Counted from the first letter of the stretch, positions 10,510-21,944 are shown. The stretch is 64,000 nt of DNA from Pseudoips prasinana (GCA_951640165.1 OX621245.1:23738330-23802329), one strand, 5' to 3'. A program made the numbers and translations. Notes: a model not told the origin generated them from the letters alone.

Positions 10510-11285
10510 TTAGGACTTTTTTGTAGTCCAACGTTGTTTTATTTACAATCGGTATTTTAGTGTTTTTTTATTACAAATTTCCGTCAGGTATTCTTTCTAG
10601 CAAGGAAAGCAGTCCTTATAGACACGGTTATTATGTTCGAAGTTTCCTCACTGTATAATACTAAGCATCGATTGTTTGGATAATTTTCCCACTAGAAAGC
10701 TTGTAACCTTCTGAAACTTATATGTTTAAATGTAATTTTTCCTACTTTGCTATAATCGGACCCCTCTATCTAATCGCTCTATCAATCTATCTATGCCGGT
10801 TCACACGGATATATACCTAAATAAAAAAATAAATTAGAACTTTACGTAAACATCTACTTTTATGGTTACATTATTGTAATTTTCGTAGGAATCCCTAATT
10901 TATTTGAAAATACAATACAGCCCATGTTACTCGCTAATAGTAAAGCTTTCTATAGGACAAAAAATTTATAAAATCATTTCAAACAATGAACAAAACTCAA
11001 ACCTATTCTCTTTATAATACTGGTAGATAATCTTAAAAGAAACATAATAATATATTTTCATAAACAAAAAATAGATTGCGCATAATACTTAATTAAATTT
11101 CAAGCATTCATGATTAAAATTAATATATTTTCCAAGTTGTAAGTTTGAAGGTAGTTCTGTTTACATAAATTATGGAAAAACTTGTTTAGGCGTATTGAGG
11201 ACTTTTCAGGTAAACAAAAAGCGTGCAACTTACATCATCGTCACCGCATGCTTCCTATGAGCTATATGTTTACTGTGGATGTATG
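10510..11285. other. gene-free AT-rich stretch
   Basis: No gene or recognised repeat seen. Confidence 0.45.
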
Positions 11286-11310
11286 TACAGACGCCAGTAT
11301 ATATATATAA

Positions 11311-11520
11311 ATTCTTGTAGGGACGGGTTGGCTCTTCGCTGAAATTCATGCGGAGTTTGAGCAATTTGTAAAGTTATTGTCCCGACTCGGGAATCAAATT
11401 GAGGCCCTCATTTTTTAAATTTCAACACACCACCGTTTAAACAAAAGTGTGCGATTACCTCTCCTGCTATAACACTGTTCTGCGACAGACTATAATTCGA
11501 AAGCACGCTTGTGCGATGTA
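11311..11520 (-). repeat. dispersed repeat E, copy 1 (inverted relative to 14785)
   Basis: Its inverse matches 14785-15050: CTTTCGAATTATAGTC, ACACTTTTGTTTAAACGGT, TTTGATTCCC and CGGGACAATAACT appear in the same order in both. It abuts a CAGACG-family MITE at its right end, and the 14.8-kb copy meets the same MITE at the same point. Confidence 0.75.
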
Positions 11521-11652
11521 CAGACGCCAGCACATCAAGTTACCCCAATATGTCAAATTTCCCCAATTGATAGTGAACCTTATGCTTTTGTGATAAAGTT
11601 GAAAATCTATAAAAGAAATTTGACAGATTGGTGTAGCTGGATGTGCTGGCGT
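11521..11652. mobile_element. MITE, CAGACG family (copy 2)
   Basis: Left end CAGACGCCAGCACATC preceded by TA. The right end breaks off in ...TGCTGGCGT, so the last bases of the inverted repeat are lost. The internal segment is in the orientation GTGAACCTTATGCTTTTGTG. A stray MITE end (CAGACGCCAG) also lies near 11287. Confidence 0.88.
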
Positions 11653-12130
11653 TATTACTATACATTATATATATACAAAGAGTATTCCTCCATCTCATCT
11701 AAGAAGACACCATGCAACAACAAGAATCAATTGTCAGCTCATTAACCAAAGTACGATAAATTGTTTAGGCGGTAGGCAAGAACCGGGGGGTTTTGTATCC
11801 ATTTACTTACATAGCTATGGCTAAATTAACAATGGATTCTCAAAGGTCAACCATTGTTTTAATGTAAACAATTTAATGTTTAATGTATATAGATGAGAAT
11901 GAAGTTAGGACTCTTGATATGGCATTCATAAAAACATCATAAACGGTAAGCGGAGTCAAGGAGACATCGAGGCAGTTGACAGATAACGTAGTTGAATTAA
12001 ATCAAAGATAACGAGAAAGTATGATAGTTTGGATAGGTAAAACGTACTTACTGAAGAAATAGAGGAAACTCCACTGATAATTGCATAGCTCTTAAATATG
12101 ATGGATCGTTATATATGTTTTTTCACCAAT

Positions 12131-12666
12131 TAATTAAAAACCAGCTAAGTGCGAGTAGGACTCGCCCATGAAGAGTTCCCTAGCAATAAGTATTTCAATT
12201 GATTAAATAAAAGGTAAATTGCGGTTTACGATTTATAACGTATTAAAAAAAACTACTTAATAGATCTCGTTCAACCAATTTTCGGTGGAAGTTTGCATGG
12301 TAATGTACATCATATTTTTTTTTTCTCTTAATTTTGAAGTTACAAAGGGGGGGCTATTCAGTTAAGAAAAAATTATATTAAAAACCTCAATATCATTTTT
12401 GAAGACCTATCCATAGAAACATGTGTGGATAGGATGAAAAAAAAAATTGGATTTCAGTTCTATGTATGGGGAACCAAAATTATTGTTCTTTTTCTGTTTT
12501 TGTGTGAAAATCTTAACGCGGTTTACAGAATACATCTACTTACCAAGTTTCAACAGTACAGCTCTTATAGTTTCGGAAAAAGTGGCTGTGCTATACGGTC
12601 GGACAGACAGACAGACATGACGAATCTATAAGGGTTCCGTTTTTGCCATTTGGTTACGGAACCCTA
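12131..12666 (-). repeat. repeat F, copy 1 (hairpin-ended)
   Basis: The inverse of the unit at 44316-44897. The left end carries the degenerate palindrome GTGCGAGTAGGACTCGC. The right end carries a hairpin of AGGGTTCCGT and ACGGAACCCT around TTTTGCCATTTGGTT. A (GACA)n run lies inside. It has no conserved ORF; open frames such as 12425-12631 are incidental. Confidence 0.8.
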
Positions 12667-12693
12667 AACAGAATCTTACTACTAATACTTAAT

Positions 12694-12935
12694 TTAGAGA
12701 CTGGACTATGTTAGTGACCCTGACTGTTAAGTTAGGTCGGGGGTTTGAACCCCACCCAGGACAGATGTTTGTGTGATAATGATTATTTGTTCTGTGTCTG
12801 GGTGTAATTTATCTATAATATGTTTGTATTTAGTAATATATAAGTATGTTTATCATAATATGTATAGTTTCCATACCATAGCACATGCTCTCTAGTTTGG
12901 GATCAGATGGCAGTGTATTAGTTGGGGGCCAAGAT
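12694..12935 (+). repeat. SINE-A-like copy (diverged)
   Basis: B-box-like GGTTTGAACCCCACCCAGGA, then CTGGGTGTAATTTATCTA and the 3' block AGTTTGGGATCAGATGG, in the order of the SINE-A family on the plus strand. Confidence 0.65.
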
Positions 12936-13429
12936 ATTTATTTAAGAAACTCAGCCTGCTGATATCTATGGCCTTGAAAAATGCATTTTACTTTTATGTT
13001 AATATTGCGGTTCTGTTCTCCTGTGATGGTTGAAAATGAAAAGAATTCTACTGAATTCATATATGACTATGGCTAATGCGTGAACGATGGTAGGTCTGTC
13101 GCTAGCGTCATAGCTTACCGTTAACCAATCGATATTATTTATTTCTGGTGACCATAAAACAGCTTTAGATATATGAATAACTTACTATGCATCACATCTA
13201 TCCCCATCTCTATTCACCGCGTTCTACCCATATTCAGGGAAGATTTTCGATAACAAAAATGAAACGATGCGTGTCGATGTCAGGTTTAAACTTACTTAAG
13301 TTTTTCATGAAGCATTATGAGGATGCTTTTATGTATTTTTACTTAGGGCTATTTAGGGTTTAAGACACACCTACACGTATATGTACATACATTATAGCAG
13401 GCCAACTTTATTCTTATAGTTGTGATCCA

Positions 13430-13593
13430 GTGTTTAAAACTAATTTCGGTCTAATTAGCCATCTAAGGCCATTTTTCATACCAGTACGGATAAAATTAAT
13501 AATGTTTAAAATGTACAGGTACCACAATTGATAGAATTTTCCGTATTTGTTATGAAAATAAAATTATTTCTTTCTTTCTTTCTTTCTAAGAGC
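13430..13593 (+). mobile_element. LINE 3' tail with (TTTC)n end
   Basis: An AT-rich 3' UTR-like segment ending AAATAAAATTATTTCTTTCT plus more TTTC units. The tail resembles the CTTT-ended 3' terminus of the CR1-like LINE at 41386-43172. I infer a short 5'-truncated copy of that kind of LINE. Confidence 0.5.
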
Positions 13594-13599
13594 ACACGA

Positions 13600-14035
13600 C
13601 AGGAAGTGATTTCCAAGGGTGTCAATATCAACATCGATAAGGAGGCCTATATATATTTATTTGTTTAGCTAAAATCAAAGGATAATCTTTGAAATCGACT
13701 ATATCAAAAGCTACGAGTTGCAAATTTTCATAGCACTGTCAAAATTTCTAAACCTCTTTACAAAACGGAAAAGCTCTTTATAAAAATGGAACCAAACTGA
13801 ATTGCAATAAAATCTTTTCATTCACATAGTATAAAACGAATTTGACAAAAGAGTAGTAAATCTAAGCGATACAATGGGTCGAGTTATACCTACAACAAGT
13901 ATTTGATAAGGAATTCAGACAAGATGTAGTAAATTATATCTTAAACTTCGATAATTAAACCTATATAAGCTATAAGCGTGACAATAACTAAATATAAGCT
14001 AGCTAAATCATAAATTAAATGTTCAACTAATATCC
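13600..14035. other. gene-free AT-rich stretch
   Basis: Nothing recognised. Confidence 0.45.
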
Positions 14036-14039
14036 GGGG

Positions 14040-14262
14040 ACTTTCCTGGGACATTATTCAGACACGGCCATCTGATCCCAAAATAAGCAGAGCTTTTACT
14101 ATGGAAACCAGATAACTGATATATTACATATACTACTTTTTTGTTAATATATAATTATATAGAAAATTATACCCTACTCAGGAAAGACATTTTAATGTAC
14201 AGAAATATCTGTCTTGGGTGGGAATCGAACACAACTGCGGCGCGAAATTGCGACCCGTCATT
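14040..14262 (-). repeat. SINE-A copy
   Basis: Plus-strand landmarks are CCTGGGACATTATTCAGACA, GGCCATCTGATCCCAAAATA and TGTCTTGGGTGGGAATCGAA. The tRNA-like head is partly degraded at its far end. Confidence 0.78.
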
Positions 14263-14647
14263 GATCTATATATTAATTAGATTTTATGCCTTGACAAGTT
14301 AGGAACCAATTATAGGATTCTATAACATTTTTCGAAACAATTTCTCATTGGCTCTCGGACTATCCTCCACCCTGTCTCATACAAGAGTACCTACCGACGT
14401 ACCAACATTAATAATGAAGTCCAATTCAAGCCCTCTCATAATTTTCAAAGTTTCTGAAATTCATAACTAAGATTCTCGTACTTTTGCTTCACTCCTGCTG
14501 TTTTAAACTTTAAACATCGATATTACTGGGGAGATAAAATTACAGTAATAAAAGCTTTAAAATATACTAAATGTGTAGTTTAAAAGAAAAGTTGTATTAA
14601 ATTTATCTTGTAAAATGTTTGATCAATTATGGCTCAATGAGAAAGTA

Positions 14648-14782
14648 CAGACGCCAGCACATCCAGCTACCCCAATCTGTCAAATTTCTTTCATAGATTT
14701 TCAACTTTATCACATAAGCCTAAGGCTCACTTTCAATTGGGAAAATTTGACAGATTGGGGTAGCTGGATGTGCTGGCGTCTG
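14648..14782. mobile_element. MITE, CAGACG family (copy 3)
   Basis: CAGACGCCAGCACATCCAGC to GGATGTGCTGGCGTCTG, with arms nearly perfect over 40 bp. TA is on the left (14646-14647). On the right, TG separates the end from the next TA. It abuts repeat E. Confidence 0.92.
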
Positions 14783-14784
14783 TG

Positions 14785-15050
14785 TACATCACACAAGCTT
14801 TCTTTCGAATTATAGTCAGACGTTCGGTTTTATCGCAGAAGAGGTAATCGAACACTTTTGTTTAAACGGTAGTGTGTTGAATTGTAAAAAGTGCGGCCTC
14901 TATTTGATTCCCCGGTCGGGACAATAACTATAGAAATTGCTCAAGGTTCGCATGAGAAATTCATGCGAATCTTGAGCAATTAAATTGAGCAATAACATTA
15001 AAGCAAAGCGAGAGTCAATGATTGCTACCCGTCACTACAAGACTTAATAT
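14785..15050 (+). repeat. dispersed repeat E, copy 2
   Basis: Matches the inverse of 11311-11520. Includes an internal hairpin at 14937-14979 with 19-bp arms (18 of 19 paired) that the other copy lacks. Confidence 0.75.
14937..14979. repeat. hairpin inside repeat E
   Basis: TTGCTCAAGGTTCGCATGA faces its inverse with one mismatch around a five-base loop. It looks like a local inverted duplication, because the 11.3-kb copy has only one such arm. Confidence 0.75.
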
Positions 15051-15322
15051 TTATTTTATATGTAATTTTAAATACGTTTGTTATAGTTTGACTAGGAAGC
15101 CGGAAAATTGGTTTTAAAAGAGTGATGCCAGCATATTTTACAAACAGTATAACACAAGGCGATGTGCTCAGCAAGACGGCTTGAAAAAGAAAATTCAGTC
15201 TCTTTCGAGCAGTCTTTACTTTTTTTCTTTAACACGACGTATACTGTTGGACTAAATGGCCCTCACTGCTTCACCGGACTATAAGAATCTTTACCCGGAC
15301 GTCCGACGTTTCACGATCACAC

Positions 15323-15365
15323 GATCACCCTACTTCATTACCTATAGTAATGAAGTGGGGTGATC
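15323..15365. repeat. hairpin, 19-bp arms
   Basis: GATCACCCTACTTCATTAC and its inverse (18 of 19 paired) flank CTATA. No known function. Confidence 0.75.
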
Positions 15366-15555
15366 GTCGTGAATTACTTGTTAATGCCGTTCGGAACACA
15401 TGTTTTGTGTATTTCTGTTTTGTGGTAATAAATATATTAGTACCCTGCACTCTTATACCCTTCTTAAAGACTTCCTACTCTCCCCATTCTCCCATTCTGC
15501 AATTAAAAGTTTACTTAAAATGATAAGGCTACTAATTGAACAGATTTTATATATT

Positions 15556-15740
15556 ACTGGCTGTGCCCCGTGGTTTTAGCCACGTTAAACTTTATAATTT
15601 ATAGCTTATGTGTTAATCCAGGGTGTCAGCGATCTCCATACTAAATTTCATTAAAATCGCTTCTGTCGTTTAGACGTGAAGAAGTAACAAACATACACAC
15701 AAGCTTGTTACATACCGTCTTATTATATTACTAGGAATTT
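15556..15740 (+). repeat. repeat G copy 1
   Basis: Family with the 5' block GGCTGTGCCCCGTGGTTTTA and 3' blocks GTGAAGAAGTAACAAACATA and CACAC. It corresponds to the better copies at 24597 and 50172. The CCGCG...CGCGG pairing seen elsewhere is reduced here to CGTGG/CCACG with compensating changes. Confidence 0.75.
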
Positions 15741-16129
15741 CTGTGAAGCAAAAACCTCTATAGTAGCCGTCGTCTAGTGCCTCCCATTTTATCGGTCGTA
15801 TCGGCTTACGTTGCGATTTTGCGAACGTGCACATGTGTCTAAATGGCTAGGCTTTGTTGAAACTGCCCGCCGAGGCCATATTTGGACCAAGAAGATATTA
15901 TTAAGTAATACTCGTGTGTCGCCGCGATAAGACACTCACCTTGCTTCTACCTCAGCGCCCCCATGTTTCGGATTCAAACCCTAAAGTAATAATAAGAACA
16001 ACTTTTTGTATGACCCACATAGCTGTTCTAATTCTGGGCTTGTATGTGTAAATTGCTTTTTTACCCGACTGCGGGACGCAAAGGGTAATGTGTTTATAGT
16101 AATATCACCCGCACTACAGGAATTCATTG

Positions 16130-16225
16130 CCCTCGTCATAACAGCAGTAAAAGGTCCACAGCTGGACAAACGCCTCCCCCAAGGATCATCTTGGGTGGAT
16201 ATGCCATAATCGCAACGCCTGCATG
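16130..16225 (-). repeat. SINE-B 3' fragment
   Basis: The inverse of the RTE-like tail: GGTCCACAGCTGGACAAACG, CCTCCCCCAAGGATCATCTT and GCCATAATCGCAACGC. Confidence 0.6.
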
Positions 16226-16242
16226 CATGCCATATTTAGCTT

Positions 16243-16400
16243 AGCGTATCATCATCATCATAACAACTGTAAGAAGTCCACTGCTGGAGAAAAAGCTTCG
16301 CCCAAGAATCGTCTTGTCACAATCGCCACGCTTGGCTGACGGTTTGGTGATCGCAGTAAGATGGTCGTAGTACACAGAAGGAAGGCTGTTGAGTACATCA
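16243..16400 (-). repeat. SINE-B copy (RTE-tailed)
   Basis: A (CAT)n tail, then AAGTCCACTGCTGGAG, CCCAAGAATCGTCTTGTCAC, AATCGCCACGCTTGGC and GATCGCAGTAAGATGGTCGT. This is the SINE-B body read on the minus strand. Confidence 0.7.
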
Positions 16401-16510
16401 ACCGGCCGCGCAGCGCACCGTTTCGCCACCAGGGGGTGCCCGTTCGGCCGCGCTCGGCAGTCAGCTGTTAGCAAAGAGGCTGTTAGCTCCGACGCACCGC
16501 GCTCGCACAT
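16400..16510. other. unexplained CpG-rich patch
   Basis: A sharply GC- and CpG-rich run (CCGGCCGCGCAGCGCACCG ... GACGCACCGCGCTCGCAC) in an AT-rich setting, next to a SINE-B copy. I see no protein match in any frame. It could be part of an unrecognised element or a remnant CpG-rich regulatory site. Confidence 0.35.
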
Positions 16511-16654
16511 ACATTACTTTATATTAAAATTTATATTCTTTGTACCGTAAAGAAAGCTGAATCTGTAGTGTGGTAATTAATATAACCTACATCAATAATA
16601 TACAGTCCACTCATTTCTAACACCCGCTATCGAACCTACATTGGCCTACATAGG

Positions 16655-16750
16655 TCAGAACAAAGGCACTGCCCGTCATCTGGTACATATTCCTTCGGGT
16701 CGACTTCTACGATTCCCACGGGATGAGATGTGGTGATGAATTTCTGACAC
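16655..16750 (-). repeat. SINE-B head fragment
   Basis: Contains the inverse of the SINE-B 5' half: CACTGCCCGTCATCTGGTAC, TCGACTTCTACGATTCCCAC and GGGATGAGATG. Confidence 0.6.
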
Positions 16751-17086
16751 CAAAGTGTGCCCTAGTTAGTTTTTAAAATGAAAAAAAGGGCACAGGAACG
16801 AATTATTTAGTACTAGTAATACGTTGTAATATACGTAGATCTCAAATCAGATACTAACATATTCTATTGCTTGATACGCATTGGTAGGTAGTATTGATAT
16901 CCATCACATCTAAAATTCATTGAAGCCCCGAACTTGCCAAATTGAGCAATATAGTATAGATGTAAGACGATCGAATTCCATGTGTAAGGAGCTCGTTAGT
17001 AATTTAATACTTGTTTAAGACTATAAGCTGGAATATGTAATGTATGCCTAGGCAAAGGTAAGTTTTAAAATTGCCATATATACATG

Positions 17087-17535
17087 ACTAGCCATACCCT
17101 GCGGTTTTACCCGCGTTAAATATATATTACTTACTAATATTATAAAGAGGTAACGTTTGTGAGGTTGTGAGTTTGTGACGTTGTAAGGGGTAATCTCTGG
17201 ATCTACAGAACCGATTTTCAACTTAACAATAAACTACCAATAGAAAGCTACGTTATTGTGGAATGTCATAGGCTATGATTCATCATCAATTTTTTTATTT
17301 ATCACGAACTTTGAACCCGAAGTATTATGCGGGACAAACGGGCAGGGACAAAAATATTTATAACGCCGAAGGAAGTCCGCGGGCACTGCTAGAATAAATA
17401 ATAGCCTACGTGTTATTCGGATATATAAGCTATATTACTAAAAAGTTTCATCAAAATCCGTTGGGTATTTTTTGCGTGAAAAAGTAACAAACATCCATAC
17501 ACCCCACAAAGAATCCGGAGAGCTTGGAGATTATT
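17087..17535 (+). repeat. repeat G copy 2, interrupted
   Basis: Opens with ACCCTGCGGTTTTACCCGCG. The 3' part reappears at 17390-17500 (ATAGCCTACGTGTTATTCGG and GCGTGAAAAAGTAACAAACA). The 230-bp interval carries different sequence (GTTTGTGAGGTTGTGAGTTT and GGGACAAACGGGC), probably a separate insertion. Confidence 0.6.
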
Positions 17536-17577
17536 ATACACCTAAACATCCATACTCACAAACTTTCGTATTTATAA

Positions 17578-17752
17578 TATTACTAGCTGTGCCCTGTGGT
17601 TTTACCCGCGTTAAACTTTATAAGTTATAGCCTGTGTGTTATTTGGAAACATAAACTATATTACTACAAAGTTTCATCAAAATCCGTCCGGTAGTTTTTG
17701 CGTGAAAAAGTAACAATCATACACTCACAAACTTTATAATATTAGTGTGATT
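17578..17752 (+). repeat. repeat G copy 3
   Basis: ACTAGCTGTGCCCTGTGGTT, TTACCCGCGTTAAACTTTAT, AAATCCGTCCGGTAGTTTTT and the conserved end TATAATATTAGTGTGAT. Confidence 0.8.
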
Positions 17753-18147
17753 AAGCTGGGTAAACACGTTGTTAATCTAGCTACGACATGTTCAACGACA
17801 GATATCAAGGTCCTGGGTTCAATTACTGCGTTGTCAAAAAATGTAATTGAGATTTTATTGGGAAGAAAATCACGAGTTCTGGTAGATTTTAGTTATGCGC
17901 ATGATATTTCCCATTGTGTCACATTGCCTTCCTATTGGATTATGTAGACAAGGGAAGATAAAGTGCACCTGTATTTGCGTACACTGCTCGTGTACTATGA
18001 TATATGTATGTATGTAATCCTGCGTGGTTTACTTGAGTCTGAAATCCTGTAGGCGAAATTCGGCGAGTAGCACTATAAGGATTAAACACCTGAAACCATA
18101 TAACTTATATAGAAAACCGGTAAGGTAGTAAAATATGATGATGTCTT

Positions 18148-18395
18148 CCCGGCTGAATTTTGGCCACGGCGGCCATTCTCAATGGAGATTAGCCAATTGC
18201 GCGGGACATATTATAGGGCATGCAAACACAGGGGCACTTTCTATTCCATCACTCCCATGATCCGATGGGACGACTAGTGACACGACCGGAAAGAGGTCAG
18301 GTACAAGACCGACGGCTTTACGTGCTCATCGAGGCACGGGGGTGTAATACCGTCTACTTCCAGACTTTGGGCTGATACTGAGAAATTTAGTAAAA
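18148..18395 (-). repeat. SINE-D copy, lacking its tRNA head
   Basis: Shares TTTGGCCACGGCGGCCA, GCGGGACATATTATAG, TCATGATCCGATGGGACG and ACCGACGGCTTTACGTGCTC with the fuller copy at 57600-57978. It ends before the tRNA-like part. Confidence 0.75.
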
Positions 18396-18464
18396 TATAC
18401 CTAAACATCTAAGACAACACATAAGATATGCGCTTAACGTCGAATTTAATACTTTTTATTTTCT

Positions 18465-18650
18465 ACAGGCTAGGCTCCGCGGTTTTATCCGCGTTAATTT
18501 TTATAAATTATAACCTATGTCTTATTTGGATATATAATCTAATACTACAAGTTACAACGTTTCATCCAAATCCGATAGGTAGGTAGTTTTTGAATAACAA
18601 ACATGTATACAGCCATACTCACTAACTTTCACATTTAGAATATTAGTACA
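18465..18650 (+). repeat. repeat G copy 4 (diverged)
   Basis: GGCTCCGCGGTTTTATCCGC, then TAATTTTTATAAATTATAAC, TTTCATCCAAATCCGATAGG and AATATTAGTAC. Confidence 0.65.
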
Positions 18651-18689
18651 TTATCGATTTTTTTTAAAACAACGCCCGCCTATGTCACA

Positions 18690-18875
18690 TTTTTTAACAA
18701 ACATACAGTTCATGTGTCCCCGAATTGCAAGTTTACACTGCAGACCCACACTTAAAACTCCTATTTATGTGTGACGCAAATATATGTTCTTTGCGGGGAT
18801 CAAACCCGATACATAAAGGCGCTTAGGTAGTAGCGACGCGACTACCTTAACCACTGCGCCACACGTGCACTCATA
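18690..18875 (-). repeat. tRNA-headed SINE, other family
   Basis: The minus strand reads GTGTGGCGCAGTGGTTAAGG (A-box-like TGGCGCAGTGG) and, about 50 bases on, GGGTTTGATCCCC (B-box-like), then TGCGTCACACATAAATAGGA. It is not a closed tRNA cloverleaf. The head near 45927 (GTGTGGTGCAGTAGCTAAGA) may be related. Confidence 0.6.
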
Positions 18876-19269
18876 ATTCCTATTCTTACCTTCCCATTTT
18901 ACATTAATAGGTCAAATAGTTACATTTTTCAGAAGGCTAAATGTACGATATTTTTCGAAAGTCAAAGTAAAGTATTGAAAACATTAAATCACAATACCAA
19001 ATCGATCCTATTGTTTACCCACCTGACCCAAATGGCCGTTTTGCAACAGCTGCATAAAACGCTACTCTACAAAAATACGCCATTAAAAAAAAGCATAAAA
19101 ATGTAACTCTTAACATTGACTAACCAAACTTTTTAATTTACAACCACTCAAAGCATTTTATACACATAAAAACCCGTGTGAACTTAACGCAATTTCTGCA
19201 TCAGCCTTGTTTAAAAAAAAATACAGCTGTATGCTAACGCTGTACTGCGCAGCGGTCCATTTCTCCCGT

Positions 19270-19522
19270 TCCATTTAGAGGGACCTTGCTCAGTCGGTGC
19301 TCACGTGTCGAGAGCTCTCGACCTTTCCCGAAGCAGTAATCGACACGATTCGCTATAACCGCCTTCTTACAACTATACACACACATCAATAAACAAACAC
19401 TGTGCAATAAAAATATATAAACAAGTGATGAGTGAGAGTTAAATAAAATAAACATTTATAATAAACAAAAATGCAAAGGTTCACAGTTTAGTTTTGTAAG
19501 TTTAGTTTTAAAGTGAGGAGCT
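19270..19522 (+). promoter_or_regulatory. candidate promoter and 5' leader
   Basis: CpG-richer than its surroundings. It carries an arthropod-type initiator TCAGT at 19290-19294 within TTGCTCAGTCGG, an E-box CACGTG at 19302-19307 and a perfect 14-bp palindrome TCGAGAGCTCTCGA at 19308-19321. The downstream leader includes one short upstream ATG at 19469 (six codons). The features are real, but their joint reading as a promoter is inference. It would drive the exon at 19523. Confidence 0.35.
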
Positions 19523-19625
19523 ATGATCAAGAAAAGTTATCAAGGCATATTTTTGAGCTTCATTTCTATCTCCTTCTGCTGTCAAATTACTGAAACTATA
19601 GCGAAGAGCGCGAGCAGGTTCATTG
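19523..19625 (+). CDS. candidate first coding exon with signal peptide
   Basis: Starts at ATG 19523 and encodes 34 full codons plus one base, up to a perfect 5' splice-donor GTAAGT at 19626-19631 (ATTG|GTAAGT). The peptide has a short basic start (MIKKSYQG), a hydrophobic run (IFLSFISISFCC) and a polar stretch after it, the shape of a secretory signal peptide or signal anchor. Beyond the donor the open frame continues only into AT-rich, low-complexity sequence, as expected of an intron. I cannot identify the protein and found no second exon. The long gene-poor sequence downstream would have to be intron. A chance ORF cannot be excluded. Confidence 0.35.
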
Positions 19626-19639
19626 GTAAGTTAATAACT

Positions 19640-20780
19640 ACTATATATGTTTTAACAATTTTATCGAAAACCGTACCAATAATTATAACTTATAAACAAG
19701 TTCTTATATATATATATATTATTATACTTTACGTTATTTCTTATATTACCAAATAATAAGCGTATTCTTGAATACGTTCTTCTCATATAACTACTACTGA
19801 ATGGTTTTTTTAAATTATATTAAATTAAATGCCCGATCATATATTAGACTCACGTAAATTTTTACTATTTATTATTTAGTCCGTAAGCTTAAATGTAACA
19901 AAACTAAAGAAACACCCTGTTTATTTCCATCATTTAATGTTACAAATAATTGCAAGTCTAGAAGTATAAAGTACTGATTAAGTTTTGACGAATTTTCACG
20001 TAGACATAAAAGCAGTAGCCCTATTCACAAGGTTTACGTTTAGTTACAAAAACTAACATAAATCTGTCAATACATGAATAATAAATTGTAAGGTGTTTTA
20101 CACTTAGGTCTCAGAAGGGTAAATAATTTATTTATACTCACCCCGAACGAGACCTAAGGCTTGAATCTTGCACTTAAAGCTAAGATTAAGTACTACGCCT
20201 CGGAGACTTGTTTTATACTACAACTTTAGTACGCCATGAAAACATTACTACGCCGAAAATGCTGCAGAAATATTTCAGTGAAATTCCGCATGGTGTAAAT
20301 ATGCATAGCATTAGCATATTTAATGCAAAGTGTGACTGTCCAAAATACTTTTATTTTATACACAGCAACGCCTGTAATTTCTACCTCTATGATTTTACCC
20401 GTGATATCTACGACTACATTTAAAACTTATTAAAAAAATAATTATGAGTTTTTAAAAATCTTCTGGTTTATAGCTTTCACAAGCCCATAAATACCTTAGT
20501 GGCAAATTTGGTTTAATTTATAAGCGTTACCAAGCTTTGGAGGGCACTTAAAACTGTCAATTTATATTAGGTAAGTAATTTCTGAGAACTAACACTAGGA
20601 TATGTAACATAGGAATTTATGAATCTGAGGTTGAACAATATGGCCCCGAGTCGAAACCGTTCCGGTTATTTTTTTTAATTACTAATAAGTAATTTTTGGC
20701 ATAAGTACCTATAGAAAAATATTTTAAATAAATTGTGGAGTTCTTATCGATCAAGGACGTTTATGTTATTTAAAATATTG
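19640..20780. other. no gene seen; possible intron
   Basis: AT-rich, with a (TA)n run near 19709-19725. The frame at 20208-20423 lacks splice or protein-family support. If the exon at 19523 is real, this is intron. Confidence 0.35.
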
Positions 20781-20785
20781 AATCA

Positions 20786-20930
20786 TGATCATATCAGCCG
20801 AAAGACACACGCTGCTGGACAAACGCCTTCCCAAAAGATCTCCACATGTGCCGGTTTTGCATGATCCGCAACCAGCGACTTCACACCTACACTTACAAGC
20901 TTATCGGTCCATCTTGTAGAGATCTTTAAT
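20786..20930 (-). mobile_element. RTE LINE 3' end, truncated
   Basis: ATCATATCAGCCGAAAGACA, GCTGCTGGACAAACGCCTTC and TTATCGGTCCATCTTGTAGA. Collinear with the RTE 3' end but more diverged than the 9474 copy. Confidence 0.78.
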
Positions 20931-21627
20931 ATGGAATAGTTTTGTTGTATTCTTTAGAAGGTCTTTTTCAATAATAATAATATAGGTACATGACATTAAT
21001 TACTTGGGACTGACATTAAATATTTTTACTTTTGGACTATTTCTTGTGAATCAGCCAATGACATGTTACTTGTTTATTATATGCACAAAATCTTTTGTCA
21101 TTTGGCTTGGCCTAAGAATATACCTACAGGAGTTTTAGATAAGTAAATATCACCGTCAAAAATAACAATAGATAAAAAGAAACAAGCATACTTGCATTAC
21201 CAACAATATAGTAGATTGTACAAAGAAACTTGAAACAAAAGATTTTAATTATGATCTAATGATGCACCTAAACAACCTATTTGGTATAGAGGCCCTATAG
21301 TCAATGGCATATATGTATATTCTACATGTATTCTGAACAGATAGGAATAGTATTATATGCTTACACAATCATATTTAATTCAGTACGATTTGTATGTCTG
21401 TAACAGTGTAAACTGTAAGCCCGAAAGTGGATAGAGGCTTTATCCGTTATTGTACTGACACTGCATATTAATCAACAAACTGTGTAATATTCAGTTACAC
21501 TCGTTGTATAAACGCAACGGATTTATATTTGAAGGTAATGAATATTGAATCAATATAATATTTTACTATGCATTATTATGACGCAAACCAAATAATAAAC
21601 ACAAGTCCATTTATGTAATCATATCGA

Positions 21628-21890
21628 CGGGCCTGTTGGCGTGGTTGACAAATGCTTGCTTTTCACACCGATGGACGTGGGTTCGATTCCCACTCTAGAC
21701 AGATATTTATGTGCATGAACATGTATGTTTGACCTGAGTCTAGCTGTAATTATCTATATAAGTATGTATTGACAAAAGACAAGTAGTATATGTAGTACCT
21801 ATATCAGTTATCTGGTCTCCATAGTACAAGCTCTGCTTAGTATGAAACCAGATGGCCGCGAGTAAATAATGTCCTAGGATATTATATGTT
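21628..21890 (+). repeat. SINE-A copy, near full length
   Basis: Head GTTGGCGTGGTTGACAAATG, a TTTTCAC anticodon-loop-like segment, B box GTGGGTTCGATTCCCACT, body AATTATCTATATAAGTATGT and AGTTATCTGGTCTCCATAGT, and 3' end GGCCGCGAGTAAATAATGTC. The end sequence TCCTAGGATATTA defines the family's 3' terminus. Confidence 0.85.
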
Positions 21891-21944
21891 AATTTCACTA
21901 ATCAGTCAGCGAAGAAATATAAAGCATAAATATCTAAATAAATA

